A stretch of 64,000 nt of DNA from JALOKP01 sp963800865 (GCA_963800865.1 CAWDCL010000002.1:62001-126000); one strand, 5' to 3'; numbered from the stretch's first letter, positions 11,601 to 22,325 are shown. Numbers and translations are program-made. The notes: a model not told the origin generated them from the letters alone.

Positions 11601-13172
11601 CGCGAGCCCTCGTCGGTCGCGCAGCGCCTCGAGGAACAGCTGCGTGACGAGCCCGCCGCCGGCGACGCGCGGCATCGAGTAGACGTGCACCGTGCCGTCG
11701 ACGCGGCGCAGCTCGTACCGGTCGGGCCCGACCGCAAGGAGCTCGTCGTGGACCGTGTACGGCGGCGTGAACCCGCCCGCGCCGTTTGGGGTGTAGACGT
11801 CGCGCCGGCCGTCGGGCATGAAGATCGTCACGGTGCCACCCGTGTCGATCACCATGTAGGTCGCGTAATTGAACTGCCACTTCGGGCCGAACGGCTCGTG
11901 ATACGCGATCGCGGACTGCGAGTTGTACGACAGGCGGATCCGGACCTCGGGTCCGTAGGGCGGCGTGAACCACATCGGCGTGTCGACGGCGAAGAAGTTC
12001 ATGTTGATCATGTTGACGCGCCATACCGGGGCGCAGGGACCGTCAGGACCGTCGTCGCCGAGGTCGTCCTCGCGCATCGGGGCGCCGCAGCAGCCGCCGC
12101 GCGTGCCGGACTGCGCGAGCTCCTCGAGCGGGGTTCCCGGCAGGTCCGCGCGGTTCGACGCGACGAGGGCGAACCCTCCCCACTCGCGCGCGAACTCGGA
12201 CGCCGACTGCCGGAAGCGGCGGCCGCTCTGGGGATCGTAAAGGCGCAGCGTCTCGCCCCGCGCCTCTTCGACGACCCAGTAGTGACCGCTCTTCGCCGAT
12301 GCCGATCCCTCCAGGTGGACGATCGCCGGGAGCGGGACCCGCGCGAGGTCGGCCGCCTCCATCCGCCGCGCCTGCACTCGCTGCCCGTAACGATCCGCGA
12401 GCCGGACCAGCTCCGCGAGGCTCTGCCCGTTCTTTGCGCCGCGGATCTCCCCCCGCAGGGCACGCGCCGGGACGCCCTTCCCCTGGACTTCCAGGACGTG
12501 GGCCAGCGCCTGCGTGCCGCAGGTGAGCAGGGCGCTCTCGTTGCCGCGGTACCGCGCGAGTCGCTGGATCCAGTGCGCGGCGTAGGTCCGGTGCCGCCAG
12601 TCAGAACTCTCGGCCTTCAGAATGCGGAACTGCACGGTCGCGGCAGCGAAGTCGTATTGCAGGACCTCGAGCCCGCCCAGCCGCAGGCGCGCCTTGTTGG
12701 CGATCATCCGCGCGCCGGGGTACGCGCTTCCCTTGTGCTCGCTGATCAGCCCCTCGTAGACGGCGCGCGCCTCGTGGTAGCGGCCTTGGTACTGCGCGTC
12801 GCACCCGATGTGCAGCTTCGCCTCAGCGGCCCAGGGGCTGTCCGGAAACTTCTCGAGGTGCTGCCGGAAGAGCTTCACCGCACGCGGATAGGCGTGGTCG
12901 TTCCACGCCTGGATCGCGCGACCGAAATCGAGGTTGATCCGCCGCTCCCGCGCCTTGTCGCGGAGTTCGCGGGTCGGGTGCAGCGGCCCGCCGAGCTGGC
13001 CGGCCGCCATCAGCTCGGGCGTCGTCGGGGGCCGCGTCAGGTCGAGTGGCCGCACCGAGAGAGGCACGTCCACCATCGGCGGCGGAGACGCGGGCGCGGC
13101 GGCGAGTGCGATGGGAATCAGGAGGAGAAGACTGGCAAGGACGAGACATTGGTCGGGGGCACCGTGGCGCAC
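8664..13172 (-). CDS. Secreted RHS/YD-repeat protein with TPR and C39-like N-terminus
   Basis: About 1500 residues. A signal peptide follows the GTG start at 13172, which has a good ribosome site (AGGGGAGGA, 5 bases away). Next come TPR-like helices (about 75-210) and a C39-type peptidase-like domain with candidate Cys in LLTCGTQAL, His in KSGHYWVV and Asp in LYDPQSG. A long YD-repeat region leads to the conserved RHS core (YDPFGRVESESG, then NLYDYVGNDPINRIDAWG). After the core only about 100 low-complexity residues remain, and no toxin domain is recognisable. Frames break near 11520 and 9920, with a compensating pair at about 9525 and 9480; the correct frame reads TYDTENHPTSLEYYGG. It probably forms a secreted or surface RHS shell; whether it carries an effector is open. 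Confidence 0.75.
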
Positions 13173-13454
13173 GGCTGTCCTCCCCTCTCGGCAGGCGTCC
13201 GATTGTCGGGACGACGGCTTGACCGTTCCGGCTCCGCCCTCACTCAAGGGCCGCCTTGGGGAAGGCCGTTCTCAGTGAGACGAGCGAACCGGTGATTCAA
13301 GCTGCGTCTCGTGATGCGGGGATCATAGCACCGGCGGTTCCTCCCACAGCCGGCCCGTCTCGGTCGACTCCGGGCGCCAGAAACATACTGCGCCGGGAGC
13401 GCGACGACTGAAGTAATTACCCTGCAGGCTCTGTTAGCAGGTCTCGCCCCGCCG

Positions 13455-14627
13455 CTACCCCTTCCCCACCCGCGGCAGCCCCGGGTGGATCCGCGAGACG
13501 ATCTCGTAGTGGATCGTCCCGGCCCAGCCGGCGACATCCTCGGCGCGGATCTTCTCCTCGCCCGAGACGCCGATCAGCACGACCTCGTCGCCGGCCTGCA
13601 CCGCGGGAAGGTCGGTCACGTCGGCCATCATCATGTTCATGCAGATCCGGCCGACGATCTCGGTGCGCTGGCCGGCGATCAGCGCGTGCGCGCGGCCCGA
13701 CGCCGCGCGCGGGTACCCCTCGTAGTAGCCGACCGGCAGGACCGCGATCCGCGTCGGCCGCGTCGCGCGCCAGGTCCGGCCGTAGCCGACATACGCTCCC
13801 GCCGGCACGTCCTTCACCTGCGCCACGACGCACTTCCACGCCAGCGCCGGCGTCAGCGCGAACTCCGGCGCCACGCCGCGCTCGCGCGCGGAGACGAACG
13901 TCTCGCGCGAGGGCCACAGGCCGTAGATCCCGATTCCGGCGCGCGCGAGGTCGAAGTGTGTGCGCTGGAACAGGATCGTCGCGGCCGAGCAGGCGGTGTG
14001 GAGCAGCGGCGGGACCGAGCCCGCCTCGCGGAACAGCTCGACCGCGGCCTGGAACGCCGCGAGCTGCTTCTCCGCGTAGCCGTGGTCGGTCGTGTCCTCG
14101 ATGTCGGCGTAGTGCGTGGACAGCCCCTCGACGACGACGCCCGGCGTCGCCGCCGCCTGCCGCGCCAGCGCCAGCGCCTCGCTCGCGGCGAGCCCCTGGC
14201 GGTGCGTGCCGGTCTCGACCTTGACGTGTACCCGCGCCGGGCGGCCGAGCCGCGTCACCGCGGCCGACAGCGAGGCCAGCGCCTCGGAGCCGTAGAGCGT
14301 CAGCCGCACGTCGTGCGCGACGGCCTCGGCCGCGTCGGGGCCGGGGACGTGGTTCAGGCACAGGATCGGCACCGTCGGCCCGAGTTGCGCGCGCAGCGCG
14401 ATCGCCTCGGCCAGGCCGCCGACCGCCAGCCACGACGCGCCCGCCTCCAGCGCCGCCGGCGCGACGAGCGCCATCCCGTGGCCGTAGGCGTCGGACTTGA
14501 CGACCGCGATCAGCTTGGCGCCGGGAGCGAGCCGCCCGACGAAGGCGCGGACGTTGGCGCGGATCGCGTCGAGATCGATCTCGAGCCAGCTGACGGTGCC
14601 GGGCGGGAGGCCCGCGGGGCGCGCCAT
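13455..14627 (-). CDS. alr: Alanine racemase
   Basis: PLP enzyme that interconverts L- and D-alanine for peptidoglycan. About 390 residues, normal length. The PLP lysine is in AVVKSDAYGHG near the N-terminus. The second catalytic base, Tyr, is in AYVGYGRTW, followed by the family motif RICMNMMMADVTDL. I take ATG at 14627; an in-frame TTG at 14660 would add 11 Ala-rich residues, and neither has a clear ribosome site. It is divergent from the miaE-like gene (137 bases between starts). The gene is unbroken, unlike its large neighbour downstream. Downstream (13173-13454) I see no gene; that gap holds a GAGACG/CGTCTC dyad (13277-13310) and an AGGGTAATTAC motif. Confidence 0.95.
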   Translation of the reverse strand: MARPAGLPPGTVSWLEIDLDAIRANVRAFVGRLAPGAKLIAVVKSDAYGHGMALVAPAALEAGASWLAVGGLAEAIALRAQLGPTVPILCLNHVPGPDAAEAVAHDVRLTLYGSEALASLSAAVTRLGRPARVHVKVETGTHRQGLAASEALALARQAAATPGVVVEGLSTHYADIEDTTDHGYAEKQLAAFQAAVELFREAGSVPPLLHTACSAATILFQRTHFDLARAGIGIYGLWPSRETFVSARERGVAPEFALTPALAWKCVVAQVKDVPAGAYVGYGRTWRATRPTRIAVLPVGYYEGYPRAASGRAHALIAGQRTEIVGRICMNMMMADVTDLPAVQAGDEVVLIGVSGEEKIRAEDVAGWAGTIHYEIVSRIHPGLPRVGKG

Positions 14628-14764
14628 GCCGGCCGCGGGGGCGGACACGGCGCCAGCCAAAGCTCCAGCGGCTGCGGACCCGTGCGCCGCCGTGTCGGGC
14701 GCGGCCGCCGCCCCCCGGTCGGATCGTTCGTCATCGGCTAAGCTCCGCGCGGAGTGTATCCCGG

Positions 14765-15433
14765 ATGGAATCCGCCGCCGCCGCCGCCCCCGACCTGCCC
14801 TGGACCGATCCGCTCGACGGCCTGCCGCTCGTCCGCGGCACCGACCCGCGCTGGGTCGACGTCGCCCTGGCGCAGCTCGACGCGCTGCTGGTCGACCACG
14901 CGCTCTGCGAGCAGAAGGCCGCCTCCGCCGCGCTGGCGCTGATCGGGCGCTTCCCCGACCGGGCGGAGCTGGTCCGTCCGATGATGGCGCTGGCGCACGA
15001 GGAGCTGCACCACTTCCGGCAGGTGCTCGACCTGATCGAGGCCCGGGGCGGCACGCTGTCGCGCCCGCTCCCCGACCGCTACGTCCACGAGCTGCGCCAG
15101 CGCGGCTTTCGCACGGCGGAGGGGCTGGGCGCGTACGGCGACCTGCTGCTGGTCAACGCGTTCGTCGAGGCGCGGTCGTGCGAGCGCTTCCGGCTGCTGG
15201 CGGCGGCGCTGCTCGACGCGCGGCGCGCGCTGCCGGCCGAGATCCCGGACCGCGAGGCACTCGGCCACTTCTACCGCGTGCTGGCGCAGTCGGAGGGGCG
15301 GCACTGGGAGACCTTCCGCGACCTGGCGATGGCGGTGCTGCCGGCGGCGCGGGTCGAGCGCCGTATCGCGGTCCTGGCGGAGGTCGAGGCGACGATCGTC
15401 GCGGAGCGGCCGCTCGTTCCGGCGATGCACTGA
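14765..15433 (+). CDS. miaE: tRNA-(ms2io6A)-hydroxylase-like diiron protein
   Basis: 222 residues, a four-helix diiron carboxylate protein of the MiaE family, which hydroxylates ms2i6A37 in tRNA using oxygen. The family signature is visible: DHALCEQKAASAALALIGRFPD, with the first Glu ligand about residue 50, then LAHEELHHFRQVLDLI with the EExxH ligands. The second pair lies in LLLVNAFVEARSCERFRLL and in SEGRHWETFRDL. ATG at 14765 is the first sensible start. It is transcribed away from alr. The 3' end is followed within 60 bases by copies of the palindromic repeat. Substrate assignment is by family. Confidence 0.88.
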   Translation: MESAAAAAPDLPWTDPLDGLPLVRGTDPRWVDVALAQLDALLVDHALCEQKAASAALALIGRFPDRAELVRPMMALAHEELHHFRQVLDLIEARGGTLSRPLPDRYVHELRQRGFRTAEGLGAYGDLLLVNAFVEARSCERFRLLAAALLDARRALPAEIPDREALGHFYRVLAQSEGRHWETFRDLAMAVLPAARVERRIAVLAEVEATIVAERPLVPAMH

Positions 15434-15489
15434 CCGGCGCGTGGGGGGTCCGCAACACGGGAAACGGACGGACGCGTCCGGCACGGCCT

Positions 15490-15572
15490 GTAGGGGCCGG
15501 CCTCCGTGCCGGCCCACCGGCCGGCCCACCGTGCCGCGGGACGAATCGGGCCGGCACGGAGGCCGGCCCCCA
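15490..15572. repeat. Palindromic repeat, facing pair
   Basis: A forward unit starting GTAGGGGCCGGCCTCCGTGC (15490) and an inverted unit (15548-15572) flank a short spacer, so the pair can form a large cruciform or RNA hairpin. It lies just downstream of miaE. No gene is visible between 15434 and 15694. Confidence 0.85.
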
Positions 15573-15610
15573 CGGGGCGCGACGGGACCGCTGAGGCGCT
15601 CACCGCTTCC

Positions 15611-15651
15611 TGAAAGAAAAGACCCCGGGAACGCCGTGGCGTCCCCGGGGT
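15611..15651 (-). terminator. Intrinsic terminator of the HAF-repeat gene
   Basis: Arms CCCCGGGAACGCC (15623-15635) and GGCGTCCCCGGGG (15638-15650) pair with one mismatch around a 2-base loop. On the minus strand the hairpin is followed by TCTTTTCTTTC, a U-rich tract, so it should stop minus-strand transcription arriving from the gene ending at 15695. Confidence 0.8.
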
Positions 15652-15656
15652 TGATT

Positions 15657-15698
15657 GGGCCGGCACGAAAGCGGGCCGGCACGGAGGCCGGCCCCTAC
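15657..15698. repeat. Palindromic repeat containing a stop codon
   Basis: A partial unit followed by a complete inverted unit (15673-15698). Read on the minus strand it begins GTAGGGGCCGGCCTCC, and its TAG is the stop codon of the HAF-repeat gene. Confidence 0.85.
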
Positions 15699-16882
15699 GG
15701 GAGCGTGATCTTGAAGGCTTCCCAGTTGCCGGCCGGGTTGCGGCCGGTGCCGACGATGATCTTGCCGTCGTTCGAGATTGCGCTCGGGGTCGCAAAGTCC
15801 CACTTGCTGCAGGGCTGGAGCGGACCGCGCTGGGCGGTGCAGATCTTCGCCTTGGTCGCCGCGTCGGTGTACTGGCGGACGTAGTCCTGCATCATCCGGA
15901 TCCCGCCGGTCTTCGTCCAGATGAAGGCCCAGCGCTCCCCGATGTTGAAGAGCGTGTCGAAGCCGATGACCACGCTCCCGTCGTCGCTGACGTCGTTGGC
16001 GTAGTGCTGGCCGTCGATGATCCCGCCGCGCAGCCCCTTGATGGTGCCCAGGTGGATCAGGCCGGTGGCCTCGCTCCACAGCCAGGGCTCATAGGCCGGC
16101 GCTCCCGGGCCGCTGGCGGATGCGTCGAAGTACCCCCCGCCGACGAGGATGCTGCCGTCCGAGTTGACCGCGAGCGCCTCGCCGGCCTGGATCGGCTCGC
16201 CATCGGGGGTGATCCACTCCCAGGCGCCGCCGTTGCGGATCTGCGCGGCCAGCCGGGCGCCAAACGACGAGTCGCTCCAACCCGCGATCACGTTGCCGTC
16301 GGCGGAGATCGCGTTGCCGCGGCTCGCCCTGCCGTCGACGATCGAGCCGAGGTCGACCATCCCGGTCTCCTCGGTCCACTGGAAGCCGTGCGCGGTGTCG
16401 GAGCAGTCCGGGGCGAGCCAGGCCAGGCCCACGACCTTGCTGCCGTCGCCGCTGACGTCGAAGGCGGAGGTCAGGTTGTCGCCGCACGGGCCCGAGCCCG
16501 GGAGGTAGCCGAGCGGGCGCCAATCGCTCCCGCCGAGCCAGATCGCGGCCTCGAGGTGCGGCGCGAGCGGGCCGTCGGTCACGTAGATGTTGCCGACGAC
16601 GGTCGAGCCGTCGTCCGAGAGCGCCGTGACCTCGTAGTAGCCGCTCGGCGGGGCGCCGATCATCAGGACCTGGCCGCCGGCAGTCCAGACCCGGTCCTGG
16701 AACAGGAGCGTCTGACCGTCGCCGGACATGTCCACGACGCACAGTCTGGGGAAGAAGGCCGGGCCGCACTCGACGCCCAGCGGGGTGAACTGCACGGTCT
16801 GTGCGGCCGACGGCGTGATGCCGCCGATCGCGACGGCGACGACCAGCGCCGCCAGGGCCAAGCGTGTCATGGAACGGATCAT
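15695..16882 (-). CDS. Secreted HAF-repeat propeller-like protein
   Basis: 395 residues: a signal peptide (about 1-26, LALAALVVAVAIGG then PSAAQ), then repeated units of the type ALSDDGSTVVGN, DVSGDGSKVVGLA, AISADGNVIAGWS, AVNSDGSILVGG and DVSDDGSVVIGF. These are the extracellular HAF-type repeats thought to form a beta-propeller. ATG at 16882 is preceded by a near-perfect ribosome site AAGGAGGT. A dyad lies about 50 bases upstream and an intrinsic terminator follows downstream, so this looks like a single-gene transcription unit. The stop codon comes from the palindromic repeat. Function is unknown; the gene is intact. Confidence 0.82.
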   Translation of the reverse strand: MIRSMTRLALAALVVAVAIGGITPSAAQTVQFTPLGVECGPAFFPRLCVVDMSGDGQTLLFQDRVWTAGGQVLMIGAPPSGYYEVTALSDDGSTVVGNIYVTDGPLAPHLEAAIWLGGSDWRPLGYLPGSGPCGDNLTSAFDVSGDGSKVVGLAWLAPDCSDTAHGFQWTEETGMVDLGSIVDGRASRGNAISADGNVIAGWSDSSFGARLAAQIRNGGAWEWITPDGEPIQAGEALAVNSDGSILVGGGYFDASASGPGAPAYEPWLWSEATGLIHLGTIKGLRGGIIDGQHYANDVSDDGSVVIGFDTLFNIGERWAFIWTKTGGIRMMQDYVRQYTDAATKAKICTAQRGPLQPCSKWDFATPSAISNDGKIIVGTGRNPAGNWEAFKITLP

Positions 16883-16928
16883 GAGCGACCTCCTTCTCTC
16901 CGAGAGAAAACAACGCAAGACCGCTCGC

Positions 16929-16944
16929 CCGGGTCGTGACCCGG
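16929..16944. promoter_or_regulatory. Possible operator dyad
   Basis: CCGGGTC-GT-GACCCGG is a perfect 7-bp dyad about 47 bases before the start of the HAF-repeat gene. An operator role is inferred from symmetry and position. Confidence 0.35.
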
Positions 16945-17102
16945 ACGAATTGTGCGCTTTTCATACACGATGGCCGGGACCCGCTCCATCAGTAATTTCC
17001 CTAGGCTCGGATCGCGCGTGCGCAGCGCGCGTGCGGCGGACTATTGCGGCGCGCATCGAACAGTGCCGGAGCGGACGCGTTCCGCTGCGCCGCGGCCGGG
17101 CG

Positions 17103-18791
17103 CTACGGGCAGGCCGCGATCGACTGCGGCAGGCACGCGCCCGCGTCGGGCGCGACGCTCCGACGCCGTCGCTGGTGTGCCCGTACGAGCCCTCGGCGAC
17201 GGCGCTGCGCGGCACGACGAGGTAGAAGCGCGCCCCGGGCGACGGCGTGATCGTCGCGGCGGTCGCGCCGCCGGTGCTGCAGCGCAGCGGGGTCTTGCTC
17301 CGCGGCTCGCCCAGCGCCCCCTCGTAGACCGCGTAGTCGGCCGCACCCCCGCAGGCCCCGGACCAGGCCAGTTCCAGGTCGGCGCCCGCGGCGCGCGTCA
17401 CCGTGAGCGGCGGACCCGGCAGCCCGCGGTCGCCGTAGAGCCGCCCCACGCCGGCCGCGCCGCCGCCGGGAGCGATGCGCGCGGCGTAGACGTCGACCGA
17501 GTCGCCGCTCCCACCGCTCTCGCTGCGGTTGTCGGTGAAGCTCGCGAGCAGGTCGCCGCCGACGGCGTCGAGGCCGTTGTAGTCGCCGAACTCGTACAGG
17601 TCGTTGATGAACGGCGAACTCGCGGTGGTGATCCGGCGGGCCTGCGACCAGGTCCGCGCGCCGTCGGTCGAGAAGCTGTAGTAGAGGTCGACCCCGGAGC
17701 GGTCCGCGAACTGGCGGGTGTCGTAGAAGGTCAGGTGGACCGTCCCGTCCGGGCTCACGGCCAGCGCCGGATGGAACCGGTCGACCGTGGCCGCGTCGTC
17801 GGTGCGGTGCGGTGTCGTGATGGTCCAGCTCGCCCCGCCGTCGTGCGACGCGGCGACCTGGATCCGCGCGTGGTTCGCGGCGGGATCCTCCTGCGACCGG
17901 TCCGGTGGTGTCGCTCCAGGCCAGGTAGACCGCGTCGGCGTTCGGCCCCGCCGCCAGGTCGGCGGCGGCAGAGACGGCCATCCGGACCTTGCGCGCCGGC
18001 TGGGCCGGGATCGCGAAGCTGAAGGCCGCCTGCGTCGCGGAGACGACCGTGGAGGCGCCGAAGCTCGCGCCGCCGTCGGTCGACTTCCGCAGCCGGATCG
18101 TGCGGCTGTTGAAGGCCGGCCAGGCGTAGTAGACGCGACCCGCACGGTCGGTCGCGACGTCGCCCCCCATCCCCAGTTCCTCGGCGGCGGGCGACAGGGC
18201 GACCGCGCTCCAGCCGCTGCCGGAGTTCGTCGAGCGCGCGAGCTGCATCACGTTCACCGAGTGATAGGCGAGGTAGATCCGGTCGCGGTAGGGCGAGGCC
18301 GGGGAGGCGTCGACGTGGAGCGCCTCGCGATCGGCGGAGAACGAGACGGTGCGCCGCGGGTTGCCGGGGGTGTCGCGCTCGAGGTCCGACCAGCTCGCCC
18401 CCCCGTCCCCCGAGCGGTAGAAGAGCAGCTCGCAGCGGAAGGTCGCGCAGCGGGCCAGGGCCGCGGCGTAGGCGTAGCGCCCGTCGCTGGACCAGGCGAC
18501 GGCGGGGTGGCAGCAGGTGTTCCCCAGCGGCAGCTCGACCTGGCTCCAGCCCGCGCCGCCGTCGGTGGAGACGTGCATCCGGACCTGCTGCAGCGGGCCC
18601 ATCGTGCCGGCGACGACGCGCTGCGGCTGCGCCGGGTCGATCGCGATCGCCGACTCCACCGCCGACTCGGGTTGCGTGATCCGGAACTCGCCGGGTGATC
18701 CGTCCGGCCCTGCGGCGGGACCCGGGCGCGCAGCGGCCACGGCGGACGCGGCCAGCAGGGGCAGGATCCATGCGAACCGGTGCGGTCCCAT
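17103..18791 (-). CDS. Secreted sialidase-fold (BNR repeat) protein, paralogue 1
   Basis: About 560 residues when read across breaks near 17905 and 17150-17170. A signal peptide follows ATG at 18791, which has a GAGGAG site 10 bases upstream. Repeated Asp-box motifs (STDGGAGWS, SGDGGASWS, STDGGASFG, SHDGGASWT, STDGARTWS) indicate a six-bladed sialidase-type propeller. The catalytic arginine/tyrosine set of true sialidases cannot be confirmed. A C-terminal ATDYAVYEG-like domain leads to the shared ARFYLVVP...GSYG.TSDG...ACLPQ module. The protein is homologous along its length to the one at 26109-28166 (both contain SRTIRxRKSTDGG and EFGDYNGLD or its variant). Likely exported; substrate unknown. 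Confidence 0.78.
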   Translation of the reverse strand: MGPHRFAWILPLLAASAVAAARPGPAAGPDGSPGEFRITQPESAVESAIAIDPAQPQRVVAGTMGPLQQVRMHVSTDGGAGWSQVELPLGNTCCHPAVAWSSDGRYAYAAALARCATFRCELLFYRSGDGGASWSDLERDTPGNPRRTVSFSADREALHVDASPASPYRDRIYLAYHSVNVMQLARSTNSGSGWSAVALSPAAEELGMGGDVATDRAGRVYYAWPAFNSRTIRLRKSTDGGASFGASTVVSATQAAFSFAIPAQPARKVRMAVSAAADLAAGPNADAVYLAWSDTTGPVAGGSRREPRADPGRRVARRRGELDHHDTAPHRRRGHGRPVPSGAGREPGRDGPPDLLRHPPVRGPLRGRPLLQLLDRRRADLVAGPPDHHREFAVHQRPVRVRRLQRPRRRRRRPARELHRQPQRERWERRLGRRLRRAHRSRRRRGRRGAALRRPRAAGSAAHGDARRGRRPGTGLVRGLRGCGRLRGLRGGAGRAAEQDPAALQHRRRDRRDDHAVARGALLPRRAAQRRRRGLVRAHQRRRRSVAPDAGACLPQSIAACP

Positions 18792-18914
18792 CGTGGGGAG
18801 ACTCCTCGTCGCCGGCGGGCGCACGAAGGCCACTGCGCGCGACGAATTACCCTACGGCTTCCGCAGCGCCTCTGCCATCGGGAAAATGCCTAGCGAGACG
18901 GTGCGAGTCAGGGC

Positions 18915-18937
18915 GGGCCGGCACGGAGGCCGGCCCT

Positions 18938-18941
<4 letters not shown>
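18915..18941. repeat. Palindromic repeat containing a stop codon
   Basis: An inverted unit GGGCCGGCACGGAGGCCGGC plus CCTCTAC. Its TAG (18938-18940, minus strand) ends the sigma-54 response regulator gene. Confidence 0.85.
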
Positions 18942-20398
<1,457 letters not shown>

Positions 20399-20595
20399 CG
20401 TCCGGCTCCCCTGCGGCGACCCGGCCGCCGCTCACGGTCGAATATGGATCCCGGCGGACGGTGTGCCACCTTGGGACGCCGGGACGCCCCGAAGCGGTGC
20501 ACTGTTCCGGTTCGTTCGGACGCGGAGGGGGGCCGCCTGGAGCCGCTCTTGTTCGCCGTGGACCGCCTGCGCTCCCATCTCGTCGCATTCCCTGC

Positions 20596-20611
20596 TGGAA
20601 CGACTCTTGCT
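20596..20611 (+). promoter_or_regulatory. Sigma-54 promoter of the histidine kinase gene
   Basis: TGGAACGACTCTTGCT matches the consensus TGGCACGNNNNTTGCW at all fixed positions except one (A for C). GG lies at 20597-20598 and GC at 20609-20610, the required 12-base register. The predicted start is near 20622, about 33 bases before the kinase ATG. Confidence 0.7.
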
Positions 20612-20654
20612 CTCCTTCTCACCGTACCGGCCGCACGGCCGCGGGGAGCGACGC

Positions 20655-22199
20655 ATGGGTACCGGGATCATCGACTTGCGACGGGACGGGGCGGCCGGCG
20701 CCGCGACGACGCGCGATCCGCGCCGCGGACCGGTGCCGATCCTCGTTTCGCAGGCTGCATCCGACGAGCAGGCGCTGATGCTCGAGCAGGTATTGGACGC
20801 CCTGCCCGACTGCGTCCTGCTGTCCGACGAGGCCGGGCGGATCCACTGGACCAACCGCGCCTTCGAGGACCGCTTCTCGATCCCGGCCGCGACCGTGCGC
20901 GGGCACCTGCTGTCGGTGATCGCCGGGCCGTACGCGGCCCAGGCCGAGGGGCTGCGCGTCCTCGAGGTGGTGCGGGCCGGGACCGGCACGCTCGAGATGA
21001 CCGCCTTCAGCCGCGAGGGGATGTCGTTCCCGTGCGAGCTGCGGGTCCAGGTGATGGAGGGGGCCCCGGCCGGCGCCGAGCGCCTCGTCATGCTGGCCGA
21101 CCAGACCGAGCGCCAGCGCTACCAGGTCGAGGTCGCAGTCAAGGCCGAGCTGGCGACGCGCGAGCGCGAGATCCTGCGCGCCACGACCGAGATGCTCGAC
21201 GACGGCGTGCTGGTGGTGGACGACGCCGAGCGGCTGGTGCTGGCCAACGCCGCGGCGCTGTCGCTGTTCGGCCTCAACCAGAGCGCGACCCATGGCCGCG
21301 GCCTGGCCGAGCTGCCGCTCCCCTCCGCGGTGCGCGGCGCGTGGCTCGCGTTCCTCGCCGGCGGCCAGGGGGCCTCGACCCAGACCGCGCGCGTGACGCT
21401 CGACGGCGCGGCCCGCTCGCTGCTGCTGCGCCTGTTCCGCGTCCGCGCCCCGCGCGGCACGCCGCTCGCCAGCGCGCTGCTGGTACGCGACCTGACCGCG
21501 CGCGCCGAGCCCGATCGCCGGCGCTCCGACTTCATGGCCCAGGTCAGCCACGAGCTGCGCACGCCGCTGGCCTCGATCCACGGGTTCGTCGAGACGATGC
21601 TCGACCCGGCGCTCCCGGCCGACCTGCGCCTCGAGTTCTGCACGATCACGATGTCCGAGACGCGGCGCCTCGGCGCGCTGATCGAGGGGCTGCTCGAGGT
21701 CGCGCAGATGGACTCCGGCCGCATCGTCGTCGCCCCGCGCCAGGCCGACATCGTCGCCCTGGTGCGCGAAACGCTCGGCACGTTCGCCGAGGAGAACGTC
21801 GTGATCGAGGCCGACCTGCCGCCGCAGCCGGTCGACGGCTGGATCGATCCGCCGCAGGTGGCGCGGCTGCTGCGCCAGCTCGTCCACAACGCCGCGGTCC
21901 ACGGCCGGTCGGCGCGGGGGGTGCGCGTCAGCCTCCGGCCGGCGCCGGAGGGGGCGCGCCTCGCGGTCCGCGACTGGGGTCCCGGCGTGGCGCCGCACGA
22001 CCTGGAGCGGATCTTCGACCCGTTCTTCCGCGGCCGGATCAATGTCGAGGACGCGCCGACCGGGACCGGCCTGGGGCTTCCGCTTTCCCGGCAGATCGTC
22101 GAGCGGCACGGGGGCTCGATCTGGGCCGAGCTGCCCCCCGACGGCGGGCTCCGCATGGTCGTCGACCTGCCGGGCCGCGCGCCGCGCCGCGGAGACTAG
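20655..22199 (+). CDS. PAS-domain sensor histidine kinase
   Basis: 514 residues. Two PAS-like regions (about 35-150 and 170-285) have no obvious transmembrane helices, so it probably senses a cytoplasmic signal. The HisKA H-box is SHELRTP with His about 299, followed by an HATPase domain with QLVHNAAVHGRS (N box), DWGPGV (G1) and TGTGLGLPLS (G2). ATG at 20655 follows GGGGAG by 6-7 bases. It is divergent from the NtrC-type regulator and preceded by a sigma-54 promoter, suggesting the regulator activates its own kinase. Confidence 0.92.
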   Translation: MGTGIIDLRRDGAAGAATTRDPRRGPVPILVSQAASDEQALMLEQVLDALPDCVLLSDEAGRIHWTNRAFEDRFSIPAATVRGHLLSVIAGPYAAQAEGLRVLEVVRAGTGTLEMTAFSREGMSFPCELRVQVMEGAPAGAERLVMLADQTERQRYQVEVAVKAELATREREILRATTEMLDDGVLVVDDAERLVLANAAALSLFGLNQSATHGRGLAELPLPSAVRGAWLAFLAGGQGASTQTARVTLDGAARSLLLRLFRVRAPRGTPLASALLVRDLTARAEPDRRRSDFMAQVSHELRTPLASIHGFVETMLDPALPADLRLEFCTITMSETRRLGALIEGLLEVAQMDSGRIVVAPRQADIVALVRETLGTFAEENVVIEADLPPQPVDGWIDPPQVARLLRQLVHNAAVHGRSARGVRVSLRPAPEGARLAVRDWGPGVAPHDLERIFDPFFRGRINVEDAPTGTGLGLPLSRQIVERHGGSIWAELPPDGGLRMVVDLPGRAPRRGD

Positions 22200-22206
22200 T
22201 CCGGAT

Positions 22207-22272
22207 AGAAAAGAACGACGACGAAGGCGGGTTGCCCGATCGAGCATGCCCTGTCCCCGCCTTCGCCGTCGT
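22207..22272 (-). terminator. Intrinsic terminator downstream of pyk
   Basis: Arms 22215-22231 and 22256-22272 (17 bp, one wobble; core CGAAGGCGGG with CCCGCCTTCG) enclose a 24-base loop. On the minus strand the stem is followed by TTCTTTTC. It therefore fits termination of minus-strand transcripts from pyk, about 170 bases away, rather than of the plus-strand kinase. Confidence 0.7.
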
Positions 22273-22325
22273 GAACTCCCGGGTCCCGCCGGAACGGTCG
22301 TTGCCGCCGCAACCCGGTTCGTGTC

